Assembly (NCBI RefSeq): GCF_002608075.1
Contig: NZ_LAHA01000028.1
Span: 22,575 to 86,574 of the forward strand
DNA: 64,000 nucleotides
Direction: 5' to 3'
Source of the DNA: Nostoc linckia z4
GTDB lineage: Bacteria > Cyanobacteriota > Cyanobacteriia > Cyanobacteriales > Nostocaceae
Shown: positions 28,833-38,546 of the stretch, in pieces
How the letters are laid out: the number at the start of each line of letters is the position of its first letter
How positions within the stretch are numbered: the first letter of the stretch is position 1
The notes under the pieces: model-generated
What the model saw: the letters and a program-made list of their open reading frames with translations, nothing else
Database searches by the model: none
Told to the model about the DNA's origin: nothing
Translations under genes and position numbers: made by a program

Positions 28833-29975
28833 TTAATCTTCTGATATATTCTTTTGTTCGGGCAAGGCACGTATTCTATTCATCTGACTTAACGCGTATC
28901 GTGCTGTTGCTTGCACTTCTGCATCCGGGTCTTCTAGTGCGTGGCACAATATCTGACTCATTTGGCTCATCATATCATAGACACGAGTCAAGTCACGGAT
29001 TGCATTTTGCCGCACCTGTGGATTTTCATCTTGCATCGACATAGCCAAAGCACGGTTCATTGGTTTGAGGGTGCGGGCACCAATTTCAGCTAAAGCTGCC
29101 AAAATTAAACTGCTTTCTTGAGAATCAGCATCAATCATCAGGTCAACCATTGGCTGAATTGCCCTAGAATCACCCTGTTGACCTAAATTCCAAATCGCCT
29201 TGTGCCGCTTAGTTGGGTCGGGATTGCGTAAGTCTTGAATTAATTCGTCAACGATATTAAGTTTAGCAAGACGGGAAGTTTTTTCTGGTAGCAATAATTG
29301 TGTAGTCTGTGGTAGCTTCGTTATTTGGGAACTAGTTACGTTTTCCGAGGAAACTGCTGTCACGGGATCTTGTTTGACTTGACTCAAACTTTTAGTATTT
29401 GATATTTCCGACTTTTGTACTCGTTTGACTTGACGAAACCACCTCATCAGAAAAATAAATGCCCCAAAACTTCCGAAAACACCAACAGCAAGTATTAACC
29501 ACCAAATCAAATCCCTTTCTTTTTCCGTTGGTTGGGGTTTTGCAGTGGGCTTGGGAATTGCAGCAGTAGAATTAACAATTGGAGATTTCAAAACGGGAGA
29601 ACGAGACAACTGGCTTTTAGCTGCTAAAGCTGCTTGCAGTCTTATCCTTGTTTCCAAACCAAAGATACCATCTACTTTTAAGCCCTTAACTTTTTGGAAT
29701 TTAGCCACACCGATTTCGGTGGTAACGCTATACTTTCCATTTACTGCATCACTGTAGTATCCTAATTTTTTTAATTGGATTTGTAGTCTCTGTACATCCG
29801 ACCCTTGGCTACCAGGTCTTAAAACAGCTGGAGTAGCAGCAACCCTCGAATTAGCTTGTGCAAATTCTAAAACCTGAGGTACTGAGTTAGATGTAGCTGC
29901 GCTTGGGGTATTTATATAAAAACCCAGGCAAGAAAAGTAAGTAAATACCAGGATTGAGGAACGGCATAGCCTCAT
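28833..29975 (-). CDS. Peptidoglycan-binding and HEAT-repeat membrane protein
   Basis: 380 aa. A signal/anchor segment (about 1-27) leads to a PG_binding_1 domain (about 50-115: LRPGSQGSDVQRLQIQLKKL, GYYSDAVNGKYSVTTEIGVA, KVDGIFGLETRIRLQA). A transmembrane helix follows at about 156-180 (LIWWLILAVGVFGSFGAFIF), then a charged linker and HEAT-like repeats (about 245-370: KRHKAIWNLGQQGDSRAIQP, NPQVRQNAIRDLTRVYDM, DPDAEVQATARYALSQM). The layout puts the wall-binding part outside and the repeats in the cytosol, as a possible link between wall and a cytosolic partner; that is inference. Confidence 0.85.
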   Translation of the reverse strand: MRLCRSSILVFTYFSCLGFYINTPSAATSNSVPQVLEFAQANSRVAATPAVLRPGSQGSDVQRLQIQLKKLGYYSDAVNGKYSVTTEIGVAKFQKVKGLKVDGIFGLETRIRLQAALAAKSQLSRSPVLKSPIVNSTAAIPKPTAKPQPTEKERDLIWWLILAVGVFGSFGAFIFLMRWFRQVKRVQKSEISNTKSLSQVKQDPVTAVSSENVTSSQITKLPQTTQLLLPEKTSRLAKLNIVDELIQDLRNPDPTKRHKAIWNLGQQGDSRAIQPMVDLMIDADSQESSLILAALAEIGARTLKPMNRALAMSMQDENPQVRQNAIRDLTRVYDMMSQMSQILCHALEDPDAEVQATARYALSQMNRIRALPEQKNISED

Positions 29976-30185
29976 ATTGCAAGTTTCAGCCTAAACGTGC
30001 TTTTGAAGTCATCGATAATACAATAACTTTTGAACGCCCAAATGTTAAGTATTGTTTGTTATTTGTTATGGGGTATTGGAAGTGTTGATAGTTGACTGGT
30101 GACTGTTGACTGGTGACTGGGGAGTTATTATTCTCCCATGCCCCCTGCCCCTGAAGCCTCTCCCTCTCCCTCATCTCCCTACTTT

Positions 30186-31223
30186 CTAGTCCCTACTTCC
30201 TACCGGATTCAACTTTTTAGTAGCTTCTAAAACTGATTGCTGTATGTTGGCTTGTTCGTCAGCATTAGCTGTGTTATTTTGCCCTGCTAAAGTATCGCGT
30301 TGGTTAATGAGGTAGATGCTAATTAGAGTGAGGAAAACACCAAGCCATTGTAATGGGCTGAGGACTTCTTGAAGGAAGAGGTTACCAAATAGTAAGGCAA
30401 AGATTGGTGTCAGAAAGGTGAGGGAACTCAAACTGGTGAGACTACCACTAGAAGCAAAGTAAAAGAATAATCCGTAGGCGATCGCACTGCCGAATACGGT
30501 AGCATAACCCAAGGCTGCTAAATCATATAATCCTAAGTTCTGCCATTGTTGGGATTCTACGACTGATGAAACTCCCCACAGTGGCAATCCTCCCAAAATC
30601 ATGTGCCAGCCTGTAGCGATTACTGGGTCAGCATGTCGGCAAACAAATCTAATCAATACTGTTCCTACTGCCATTGATAAGGCTGCTAGCAACATCAACC
30701 ACTCGCCACTAGCGAACAAATTTTGCCAGTTACTAATGGTAACATTTGCACCTGAGTCCAGAAGGTGAAAAATCCACTCGTCTGGTAAGCCAATCAAACT
30801 AATACCCGTAACTCCCAAAGCTAACCCCAGCCATCCCCAAAAACCAATCCGTTCCTGAAACAACCACAACGATAGCAATGCCACAGCTAAGGGTTGGGAA
30901 TCAATCATCACAGACCCTAACCCAGCAGTGGTTTTGACTAATCCCTCTGCTAAAAATCCTTGAAAAAGTGTTCCATCTATCAAGCCAAATAAGGCAATCC
31001 ATAGCCACGCAGTCCAAGTTTTCGGCTGGGGTCTACCCATAAATGCTGCTGCTATCAAAATCAATACCCCAGCTGGCAATAGACGTACACCCGCCATGAA
31101 TAAAGGTGTTGTGTGGGGTATCACTCCCTTCATTGCCACCATTGCTGTTCCCCATAGGAAAAAGGGGGCAATTAAAAAAACAGGAGCGAATGTAGGTCGG
31201 AATGCACTGAGTTTCAGTTGCAT
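30186..31223 (-). CDS. EamA/DMT family transporter
   Basis: I choose ATG 31223; an in-frame TTG at 31250 adds nine residues. The 345-aa protein has about ten hydrophobic helices in two homologous EamA halves (PFFLWGTAMVAMKGVIPHTT in the first; YATVFGSAIAYGLFFYFASS in the second). Members export small metabolites across the cytoplasmic membrane. The substrate is unknown. It lies downstream, on the same strand, of the ppx gene but separated by more than 1 kb. Confidence 0.88.
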   Translation of the reverse strand: MQLKLSAFRPTFAPVFLIAPFFLWGTAMVAMKGVIPHTTPLFMAGVRLLPAGVLILIAAAFMGRPQPKTWTAWLWIALFGLIDGTLFQGFLAEGLVKTTAGLGSVMIDSQPLAVALLSLWLFQERIGFWGWLGLALGVTGISLIGLPDEWIFHLLDSGANVTISNWQNLFASGEWLMLLAALSMAVGTVLIRFVCRHADPVIATGWHMILGGLPLWGVSSVVESQQWQNLGLYDLAALGYATVFGSAIAYGLFFYFASSGSLTSLSSLTFLTPIFALLFGNLFLQEVLSPLQWLGVFLTLISIYLINQRDTLAGQNNTANADEQANIQQSVLEATKKLNPVGSRD

Positions 31224-32304
31224 GGGTTTGCAGGCGCGTTTGTTTAACAAGCGTAATAATTGCTTTACCCAATTCTACCGAATTATGTCGTTTTGTAAAG
31301 CAAAAATACTTATGGCAGGGAACGCAATACGGTTCGGATAAGCAGTATAAACTTACCTTGTGGTCTGGGAAAAGGTGAGCCAGCGCGGTCTTGGGGGTTT
31401 CCCCCATGAGCGACTGGCGTTAGCGTCAGCGTTAGCGACGAAGGAGCGTCACCCCGAAGGGGTTAAGGGGCAAGGGGATTTGGATGTATTTGAAACCTTT
31501 CCCCGAACCCTATTGACAGGGAACGGGGAGATGGGGGAGAGGCAGACGGGCAGGGGAGAATAATAACTCCCCAGTCACCAGTCACCAGTCAACACTCAAC
31601 CACTATTTGCTGTTGTTTATTTTTTCGAGTTACCCCCAGCCCTTTTGAATATTCCAAAATACAAAATTCTTGAATTCCAAAAAGGTTTCTTCTCCTACTC
31701 CCTACTTTCTATTTTCAACACAGTTGATGGGTAAAAAATTTCACAACCCAGATAGAAAATCTTTCTTTCCCAGTCATTAGTCAACACTCAAGACTATATT
31801 TCAAGCCAGAGATGAAGTTTTATGTTTGATTGTTAGGTTTCCTTTCTTCACTAACCAATGCAACCTCAATAAGAGTTTAAAAACAATGGCTTTTGTAATT
31901 ACTCTGACCAAGGTGAGCGCTAGTCAATAACTGAGTTACGTCAGTTGTACTTTTTTAAATATGGAACAACTAATACTCTTAAATTTGAGTATTGTTAAGT
32001 GCAGAATATCAATAAATTTACATATATATAAGAATGAGGACACCTCGGTTTCTCAAGCCCAGATATCCCCTTGCAACATAACCTAACAGTAACTAAACTG
32101 TTATCTACATTTTAGTAGCTAATTTTGTTTATTCAAATACATCTTAAGGAGATTTATATATTCTTTCTTAAGTAGGATGAAAATGTAATGGAATTATAAA
32201 GATAATGGTTGAATTGCAAATAATATATATTAACGCATAACATCACGCTTATACTGTACAAAGCAGATGCATAAACGCTGTGTAATGCACCTGCTTTGTA
32301 CTTT
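31224..32304. other. Intergenic region rich in dispersed repeats
   Basis: About 1.1 kb without a convincing gene. 31376-31560 is a cluster of dispersed repeat motifs: GGGGGTTTCCCCC, GGCGTTAGCGTCAGCGTTAGCGACG-like units, CCCCGAAGGGG and a GGGGAGATGGGGGAG tract. The rest is AT-rich. Short open frames here are repeat-driven. A hairpin just after the ppx stop is listed separately. Confidence 0.65.
32256..32301 (-). terminator. Hairpin directly after the ppx stop codon
   Basis: GTACAAAGCAG (32256-32266) and its exact inverse CTGCTTTGTAC (32291-32301) form an 11-bp stem, extended imperfectly by ATGCAT/ATGCAC. On the minus strand it starts three bases after the ppx stop. There is no U-tract, so it may be a transcript-end stabiliser rather than a classical terminator. 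Confidence 0.5.
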
Positions 32305-33957
32305 CTATGACAACAGAGGAACAGTAGATTTTTCTAAAGTTGCCACTAATCTGACGCGAAATTCTTCTTCAAACACTCCTTTTTTGTAATCTAAACTCCA
32401 GAGTTCCAAGGCACAATCATCATTCAATTGAGATGGGAAAATCAAGAGATTGACTTGCCGAAATTGGGGATAATATTCACATTCTACGTGAGCGATCGCG
32501 CCAATTTGTCGTCTATCTAATGCCACAGCTAACCTTAAGATGGCACTCAATTGGCTGACTATTTGTCGCCGATCTTTAGTCAGCAAACTCTGATAATTTT
32601 CATGTTTTTTCTTGGGGGGCGATTTGCGATGATAACGCGCTAAATTGGCAATGATTTCAATCTCAGTTTCTGTATAACCGAGTAATTCACCATTGCGAAT
32701 GAGATAGTAGGAGTGCTTGTGGTGAGAGGAATGGCTGATGTAATGACCGCAGTTGTGTAATATTGCAGCTGCCCAAAGTAATTGTCGCTCATCCGCTCCC
32801 CAATGGTGTAAAGTACCTTGCATTTGATCGAATAAACTTTGGGCAAATTTAGCAACGCGATCGCTATGTTCTAAATTAATGTGGTACTTGTTAGCAAGCT
32901 TGAGAACATTGCGTTCCCGAACTGAACTTTGGTAGCGCAATTTATCTTCAATTAAACCGTGAGAAAGCATCCAGTCCACAATTACGCCTTCCCTCAAAGA
33001 ACGTTCGCAGACTGTCACCGAATCAATATCCAAAAGGGTCATGGCTTCCTGTAAAATTACTGCCCCAGCAAGTATTACTTCTGACCGTTTTTCTGGCATT
33101 CCTGGGATAGTAGCCCTTTCGGCATTACTTAATTTCCGCAACCGATTTACCAACTCCCGTAAGTCTTTAAGAGTGAATTGGTAGCCATTGAGAGTTGAGG
33201 GAATAGCACCAGACTTTTCCCGTGCATGAACCATCGCCAGAGTTTCAATGGTGCCAGCTGTACCCACCAAACGCACAGATTCTCCCAACTCCAGATTTGC
33301 TTGTACTTCTTCTACAGAACGTTCCAACATTCCCCGTGCGTAAGCTTGGAGATATTGAAATTCAGCGTTGCTAATGGGATCGGTGGTAATTAACTCGCCA
33401 GTCAGTCGCACTGCACCCACTTTGGTACTAGTGAGGGTACGGGGTTCGTGACTGTCCCCTAAAATTAACTCAGTGGAACCGCCACCAATATCAATAATTA
33501 TGTGGGGTTGGTTGTGAAATTCCATCCCCGACAATACACCAAGGTAAATTCGTCGCGCTTCTTCTTGACCAGAAATCAAGTCAACGCTTAAACCCAACTC
33601 TGCTTCTATAGCGTGCAAGAAATCTTTACCATTGGGGGCTTCGCGCACAGCACTAGTGGCCACAGCAATGATTGTTTCGGCATTCATTGTTTTAGCAACT
33701 TCTTGGAAGCGTCCTAAAGCAGCGATAGCTTTTCTAACGATCTCCGGTTTAAGTTCCCCTGTGGCAAGATTGCGATCGCCTAATCTGACGGTTTCCTTTT
33801 CTCTGGCAATAATGCTGAAAGCCGGTAGTGTGGGATCGATTCTTACCACTACCATGTGTAGAGAATTTGTCCCCAAGTCTATGGCAGCAATAATCGGGTG
33901 TTGGTCAACTGGTTGAGTTGGAACACTCTCCCAGCTAGCCGAAACTAAATTCTGCAT
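32305..33957 (-). CDS. ppx: Exopolyphosphatase (Ppx/GppA family)
   Basis: 550 aa. It removes terminal phosphates from inorganic polyphosphate (family members can also act on pppGpp). The ASKHA-fold phosphate motifs are clear: IAAIDLGTNSLHMVVVRIDP near residue 25 and IIDIGGGSTELILGDS near 158; ATSAVREAPNGKDF and VGTAGTIETLAM also fit. The C-terminal third is an HD-type domain (LLWAAAILHNCGHYISHSSH). The length is normal for cyanobacterial Ppx. It stands alone, with a hairpin right after the stop. Confidence 0.93.
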   Translation of the reverse strand: MQNLVSASWESVPTQPVDQHPIIAAIDLGTNSLHMVVVRIDPTLPAFSIIAREKETVRLGDRNLATGELKPEIVRKAIAALGRFQEVAKTMNAETIIAVATSAVREAPNGKDFLHAIEAELGLSVDLISGQEEARRIYLGVLSGMEFHNQPHIIIDIGGGSTELILGDSHEPRTLTSTKVGAVRLTGELITTDPISNAEFQYLQAYARGMLERSVEEVQANLELGESVRLVGTAGTIETLAMVHAREKSGAIPSTLNGYQFTLKDLRELVNRLRKLSNAERATIPGMPEKRSEVILAGAVILQEAMTLLDIDSVTVCERSLREGVIVDWMLSHGLIEDKLRYQSSVRERNVLKLANKYHINLEHSDRVAKFAQSLFDQMQGTLHHWGADERQLLWAAAILHNCGHYISHSSHHKHSYYLIRNGELLGYTETEIEIIANLARYHRKSPPKKKHENYQSLLTKDRRQIVSQLSAILRLAVALDRRQIGAIAHVECEYYPQFRQVNLLIFPSQLNDDCALELWSLDYKKGVFEEEFRVRLVATLEKSTVPLLS

Positions 33958-34396
33958 CTAGTTTTCTCTCTGTATTAATGATGGCAAACGGTGGCATGTC
34001 GGGGTAGCTTGCACTGGTATTTATTACAACACACTTGCTCAAATTCAGTTCCGAGTTTGGAGTAAACAAGTGAAATTACTCACTCAGCAATGAATTACTC
34101 AGTTTGGTCAAGATAAACTGAGCTAAGTATATTCACCCTACTGGTTACAATTTCAGTGACTACTTAAAGGACTTTAAAGTTGCCACTTCTAGTTATGTTT
34201 TTACAAATAACAAATAACGTTATTCTATAGATGTAAAGATGTATGAATTAGGGCATTGGGGATGGGGCATTGGGCAAGCAGGAAGTGTGGGAGGGGTGGG
34301 AGGTGTGGGAGGATAAGGAAGAAATCTTTCCCCCCACACTTCCCTATCCCCCCATCCCCCCATCTCCCCATGCCCCACGCCCCACGCCCAATAGTT
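33958..34396. other. Intergenic region with large inverted repeat in the ubiA leader
   Basis: The first 280 bp are AT-rich without a gene and lie between divergent ppx and ubiA. From about 34251 to 34394 there is a purine-rich arm (GGGGCATTGGGCAAGCAGG, GAAGTGTGGGAGG) facing a pyrimidine-rich arm (CCCCACACTTCC, CATGCCCCACGCCC) that can fold into one long hairpin just before the ubiA start. Confidence 0.65.
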
Positions 34397-35278
34397 ATGT
34401 TAACGACACCACAAAGCAACGAAAACCCTGTTTGGCTTGTAATTATCCGCCTTTTGCGCTGGCATAAACCTGAAGGACGATTAATACTGATGATTCCTGC
34501 CCTGTGGGCTGTATTTTTGGCAGCTGCGGGGAAACCGCCTTTACCTTTGGTTGGGGTAATTGTATTGGGTACTCTAGCCACAAGTGCGGCTGGGTGTGTT
34601 GTCAATGATTTGTGGGATAGAGATATCGATCCAGAAGTGGAAAGAACACGCGATCGCCCCCTAGCTTCCCGTGCATTATCAGTGAAAGTTGGGATTGTTG
34701 TTGCTATTGTGGCGATGGCTTGTGCAGGAGTTCTAGCTTTTTATCTTAACCCCTTGAGTTTTTGGCTATCTGTAGCAGCAGTGCCAGTAATTCTACTTTA
34801 TCCAGGGGCAAAGCGAGTGTTTCCCGTACCTCAACTAATACTTTCCATCGCCTGGGGTTTTGCGGTGTTAATTAGCTGGAGTGCGGTAACCCACAATATC
34901 TCCCAGCCAACTTGGTTACTTTGGGGCGCAACTGTATTGTGGACATTGGGATTTGATACAGTTTATGCCATGAGCGATAGAGAAGACGATCGCCGCATTG
35001 GTGTTAATTCTAGCGCTCTATTTTTTGGCGATTATGCCCCTTTGGCTATTGGAGTTTTCTTTGCGGGCACAATCTTGTTATTAGCTTGGTTAGGCTTAGT
35101 CATCAACCTCCACCTACCTTTCTGGATTACTCTCGCCCTAGCCACCATCGGCTGGATTTGGCAATGTCTTCGATTAAGAGACCAAAACTTACCTAACTCT
35201 GCTTATGGTGAGATGTTCCGACAAAACGTGTGGATTGGTTTTATCTTACTTGCTGGCATGGTAATTGGCTGTTTATGA
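34397..35278 (+). CDS. 4-hydroxybenzoate polyprenyltransferase, UbiA family (plastoquinone pathway)
   Basis: I choose ATG 34397 (293 aa); the frame runs on upstream to 34256 only through repeat sequence. Both Asp-rich prenyl-diphosphate-binding motifs are present: NDLWDRDIDPEVERTRDRPL near residue 65 and YAMSDREDDRRIG near 190, among eight or nine membrane helices. In cyanobacteria this enzyme attaches the solanesyl tail to 4-hydroxybenzoate for plastoquinone-9. The assignment to that substrate follows from family and host rather than from the sequence alone. Confidence 0.9.
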   Translation: MLTTPQSNENPVWLVIIRLLRWHKPEGRLILMIPALWAVFLAAAGKPPLPLVGVIVLGTLATSAAGCVVNDLWDRDIDPEVERTRDRPLASRALSVKVGIVVAIVAMACAGVLAFYLNPLSFWLSVAAVPVILLYPGAKRVFPVPQLILSIAWGFAVLISWSAVTHNISQPTWLLWGATVLWTLGFDTVYAMSDREDDRRIGVNSSALFFGDYAPLAIGVFFAGTILLLAWLGLVINLHLPFWITLALATIGWIWQCLRLRDQNLPNSAYGEMFRQNVWIGFILLAGMVIGCL

Positions 35279-35415
35279 AGAATACATAATACAGAATTCA
35301 GCAATTTTTCATAAAAAACCTATGTAAAAAAGGGTGTAGGGGTTAATATGTCAAGAAAACTAATTTCAACGACACCCCACACCCTTCCTATTTACCGTCA
35401 ACCGTCAACAGCTTA

Positions 35416-35832
35416 CTACTCAACATTAGACATGAGAAGCTTTGAAATCTCCGCATGTGCTAGCACAGCAGCAGGTTCGCGCTGGAGGGCGTTATAATAC
35501 TTTCTTTCAAAAGTATTGCCTGTCTCTAAAGGCACAATTAAATTGCGGATATCAGCAGTCAAATTTTGCAAATAATCCAGGGGTATTGGTTCATCTGCTG
35601 TCAGCATTTCATCAATTTGCACAACAATCTCAGAAATTCGATGTAACCAAGCAAATTGTTCGTGACCGATGACTAGTTGCAGAAGTTGTGTATTTGATAC
35701 CCGTCCACTAACCTGTTCGTAGGCGATGCGTTCTGTCTCCAGCAACATTTTGTGAAGGTACAATAACTTGTTTCGCAAATCGCGCAGGTATTGATGTTGA
35801 CGGATTCTTTGTAGAAGTGTGTTGGAAGTCAA
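35416..35832 (-). CDS. Conserved-looking small helical protein, unknown function
   Basis: 138 aa, almost entirely helical and without membrane segments (LLQRIRQHQYLRDLRNKLLY, LLETERIAYEQVSGR, LVIGHEQFAWLHRISEIVVQ). I do not recognise a named family. The start appears to be TTG 35832: a good GAGAGG ribosome site lies 8 bases upstream, and the ATG just upstream of it reads into a stop after three codons. It converges with ubiA. Confidence 0.65.
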   Translation of the reverse strand: MTSNTLLQRIRQHQYLRDLRNKLLYLHKMLLETERIAYEQVSGRVSNTQLLQLVIGHEQFAWLHRISEIVVQIDEMLTADEPIPLDYLQNLTADIRNLIVPLETGNTFERKYYNALQREPAAVLAHAEISKLLMSNVE

Positions 35833-36286
35833 TGTAACATCCTCTCGTAACGACAGTCTTTAATAGCTTGAATAATTTCTGCTTTGGTATTTATAGCAAG
35901 GGACTGGTGACTGGGTAAAAAGTCCTTGTTTGGAAAAGTTGAGAGTGGCGGCTTTTGCCATTCTGATTTTTTGGTTTGTGTCTAAGTTCGATCGTCTGTT
36001 GATGTCCTGACCACCAAGGCTTGCGCTATGTCAACTAAAGTTCATCCATAGCAGGTAACAAGCAATAGATTGGAAAATCTGTTGATGTTAGGGTTTTAGC
36101 ATTAGTTTATGCCCTAAATTAGGCTGCAACTGCTTTGTCGATTTTTTTACTAGGACGCACTATAGTTAACACATCTTTTTATAGCGGTCATTTCTCATAT
36201 TTGATTAATCATATATTAGCATAAAAATATAGCAAGTATATAGACAGAACTATCGAGTCAACAGTAATTATGGAAAAATCGTTTTC
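35833..36286. other. Intergenic region upstream of the padR gene
   Basis: About 450 bp with no gene seen. It should hold the promoters of the divergent 138-aa gene and of padR. The right part is AT-rich and carries the 10-bp palindrome TGATTAATCA (36202-36211), listed as a possible operator. Confidence 0.55.
36202..36211. promoter_or_regulatory. Possible operator upstream of padR
   Basis: TGATTAATCA is a perfect 10-bp palindrome in an AT-rich stretch 76 bp before the padR start. PadR regulators commonly bind AT-rich palindromes and repress their own operon. No direct evidence for binding. Confidence 0.25.
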
Positions 36287-36853
36287 ATGTCCCTAGCACA
36301 TACAATTCTGGGTCTTCTTCAGCAGCAAGCAATGACGGGCTATGACCTGAAAACAAGCTGCTTCGACCAATGCATCGGTCATTTGTGGCCAGCAGACCAA
36401 GCACAAATTTACAGAACCCTGGAAAAGCTAGTTGAACAAGGCTGTATTACCTGTACCATTGAGATTCAACACGATCGCCCTAATCGCAAAGTCTACACCA
36501 TCACCGAATCAGGGAAAGCTGAATTAGTCAGATGGCTTGGCACTCACCAACCCTTAGCGATTTTACGCGAACCATTGCTGGTTCAGTTACACTTTGCGGA
36601 TTTATTGCCTAATGAAATGATTATTCATCTATTAGAGCAGCAATTAGCTGCTCGCAATGAAAAGCTTGCCAAATGTGAAAATATCGATTTACCAGTACTG
36701 GGTGATGAGTCTGCTAGCCGTGAAGAAGTAATGCAAAGGCTGGTGCTGGAGTTGGTGATTCGTAGAGAACAGACTTATATTGATTGGCTGAAGACAGCAA
36801 TCAAAGTCATTAGTCAGCAAGATCCACATCATTCACAATATCAAATTTTCTAA
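36287..36853 (+). CDS. PadR family transcriptional regulator
   Basis: 188 aa with an N-terminal winged helix typical of PadR: MSLAHTILGLLQQQAMTGYD, then IYRTLEKLVEQGCITCTIEI and RKVYTITESGKAELVRWL. The C-terminal half (about 95-175) is helical and would form the dimerisation/effector domain. It is 18 bp upstream of a carotenoid oxygenase, so the pair is probably one operon and the regulator may respond to a carotenoid-derived or phenolic molecule; that is inference. Confidence 0.92.
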   Translation: MSLAHTILGLLQQQAMTGYDLKTSCFDQCIGHLWPADQAQIYRTLEKLVEQGCITCTIEIQHDRPNRKVYTITESGKAELVRWLGTHQPLAILREPLLVQLHFADLLPNEMIIHLLEQQLAARNEKLAKCENIDLPVLGDESASREEVMQRLVLELVIRREQTYIDWLKTAIKVISQQDPHHSQYQIF

Positions 36854-36871
36854 CTCTCATCAATCAAAAGA

Positions 36872-38254
36872 ATGACAACAATAGCAGTTAATCCCTATCT
36901 CGATGGCAATTTTGCCCCAATCCGCGAAGAAATCATCGCTGACAAATTGTCAGTTATTGGCGAACTACCCCCTGAATTATCCGGGATGTTTGTCCGCAAT
37001 GGCCCTAACCCGCAATGGTCGCCAATCGGTCAATATCACTGGTTTGATGGAGATGGCATGTTACATGGCCTACAAATTAGCAACGGCATAGCAACTTATA
37101 CTAATCGCTACATCCAAACAAGAGGATGGAAAATAGAAAAAGAAGCGGGTAAGGCTATCTGGACTGGGTTATTAGAACCACCACAAATGGATAATCCCTA
37201 TGGCCCCCGTAAAAATACAGCTAACACCGCCTTAGTGTGGCACGCCGGACAAATGTTGGCACTGAATGAAGGGGGTAGTCCTCACGCCATCAAGCTTCCC
37301 GAATTAGAAACCATTGGCGAATACACTTATGACGGCAAACTAATTTCCCGCTTTACTGCCCATCCGAAAGTAGACCCAGTGACGGGCGAAATGATCTTCT
37401 TTGGCTACTCTCTGTTTCCAGCACCATACCTGCAATATAGTGTAGTTTCCGCAGCAGGGGAACTGCTATGGACAGTGCCAATCGATCTGCCCATAGGGGT
37501 GATGATGCACGACTTCGCCATTACAGAAAATTACACGATTTTCATGGATTTGCCCATGACTTTCAACCCAGAGCGATCGCAACGTGGAGAACCAGCATTT
37601 ATGTTTGAGAGCGATCGCCCCAGTCGTTTTGGCATCATACCACGTCACGGTGACAACAGTAATATCCGCTGGTTTGAAAGTCCTGCTTGCTACGTCTTCC
37701 ATACCCTCAACGCCTACGAAGACAAAGACGAAGTAGTGCTGATTGCTTGCCGTATGAGTTCCACCACAGTCTTGATTACTGATGATTCCCAACAAGACCC
37801 AGAAGCAAACATTCCTCGCCTGTATCGCTGGCGATTTAACCTCAGCACCGGCACAGTGCGCGAAGAAATGTTAGATGACGTAGCCTCAGAATTTCCCCGC
37901 GTCAACGAAAACCTGTTGGGGCGACAAACCCGGTATGGCTACACTAACAAAATGGCTAACAGTCCTTTACCTTTATTTGAAGGTATCATCAAATACGACC
38001 TCAGCAGCGGCAAGTCCCAAATTCACCAATACGGAAAAGGACGCTACGGCGGTGAAGCCGTGTTTGCACCCCGCCCAGGTGCAAGCGCTGAGGATGATGG
38101 CTGGCTGGTGACTTTCCTCCACGATGAAAATTCAAATACTTCAGAATTCCTAGTGCTGAACGCCCAAGATATAACTGCTGAACCTGTAGCGCGGGCGATC
38201 ATTCCCCAGCGCGTACCCTATGGATTTCATGGTACTTGGGTTCCACAGCAATAA
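36872..38254 (+). CDS. Carotenoid oxygenase (apocarotenoid-cleaving dioxygenase family)
   Basis: 460 aa, normal length for the RPE65/carotenoid cleavage dioxygenase family. The four iron-binding His of the seven-bladed propeller can be placed at about 164 (FTAHPKVDP), 213 (MMHDFAIT), 277 (VFHTLNAY) and 453 (GFHGTWVP). FVRNGPNPQW near the N-terminus and WFDGDGMLHG are also typical. The enzyme cleaves a double bond of carotenoids, apocarotenoids or stilbenes with O2. The exact substrate cannot be told. It follows a PadR gene in the same operon and ends just before a MITE-like element. Confidence 0.93.
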   Translation: MTTIAVNPYLDGNFAPIREEIIADKLSVIGELPPELSGMFVRNGPNPQWSPIGQYHWFDGDGMLHGLQISNGIATYTNRYIQTRGWKIEKEAGKAIWTGLLEPPQMDNPYGPRKNTANTALVWHAGQMLALNEGGSPHAIKLPELETIGEYTYDGKLISRFTAHPKVDPVTGEMIFFGYSLFPAPYLQYSVVSAAGELLWTVPIDLPIGVMMHDFAITENYTIFMDLPMTFNPERSQRGEPAFMFESDRPSRFGIIPRHGDNSNIRWFESPACYVFHTLNAYEDKDEVVLIACRMSSTTVLITDDSQQDPEANIPRLYRWRFNLSTGTVREEMLDDVASEFPRVNENLLGRQTRYGYTNKMANSPLPLFEGIIKYDLSSGKSQIHQYGKGRYGGEAVFAPRPGASAEDDGWLVTFLHDENSNTSEFLVLNAQDITAEPVARAIIPQRVPYGFHGTWVPQQ

Positions 38255-38260
38255 GTGTTT

Positions 38261-38357
38261 AGGGAATTCCAAAAAATCAATTATTCGGGTTGCGTTGAGT
38301 GTTGACTGTTGACAGTTAACACTCTTTCGTGGAATATTTTTTTACTTGGAAGCCCCT
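38261..38357. repeat. MITE-like element copy 2
   Basis: The ends are AGGGAATTCCAAAAAATC and, inverted, AGGGGCTTCCAAGTAAAA. The core carries GTTGACTGTTGACAGTTAAC and ACACTCTTTCGTGGAATA, closely matched in the copy near 39872. It begins 7 bases after the carotenoid oxygenase stop. Confidence 0.6.
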
Positions 38358-38363
38358 CATATC

Positions 38364-38546
38364 ATGAATGATAAAGCAAAAGCTTCTTTTGAAAAAGTCA
38401 AAGTTTATTTGAGTTGCAAAAAACACCACAATGAGAAAGCAAAACCTACTTTTGCTTGCGGAAAACACCAAAATGAGAAAGTAAAACCTGCTTTTGCTTG
38501 CGGAAAACACCAAAATGAGAAAGCAAACTGGGGTTTGAGAAAGTAA
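38364..38546 (+). CDS. Possible small repeat peptide, doubtful gene
   Basis: A 60-codon frame from ATG 38364 reads through the start of a tandem-repeat array and gives repeated CGKHQNEK units (FACGKHQNEKVKPAFACGKH). The minus strand is equally open across the array because the repeat lacks stops, so open frame alone is weak evidence. No ribosome site is clear. Confidence 0.2.
   Translation: MNDKAKASFEKVKVYLSCKKHHNEKAKPTFACGKHQNEKVKPAFACGKHQNEKANWGLRK

Noticed and set aside
31360..31563. Plus-strand frame over the repeat cluster
   Set aside because: It is made of dispersed repeat motifs and lacks any protein-like pattern.
34256..34396. Upstream extension of the UbiA reading frame
   Set aside because: The extra 47 residues come from a purine/pyrimidine inverted repeat; the family starts near ATG 34397.
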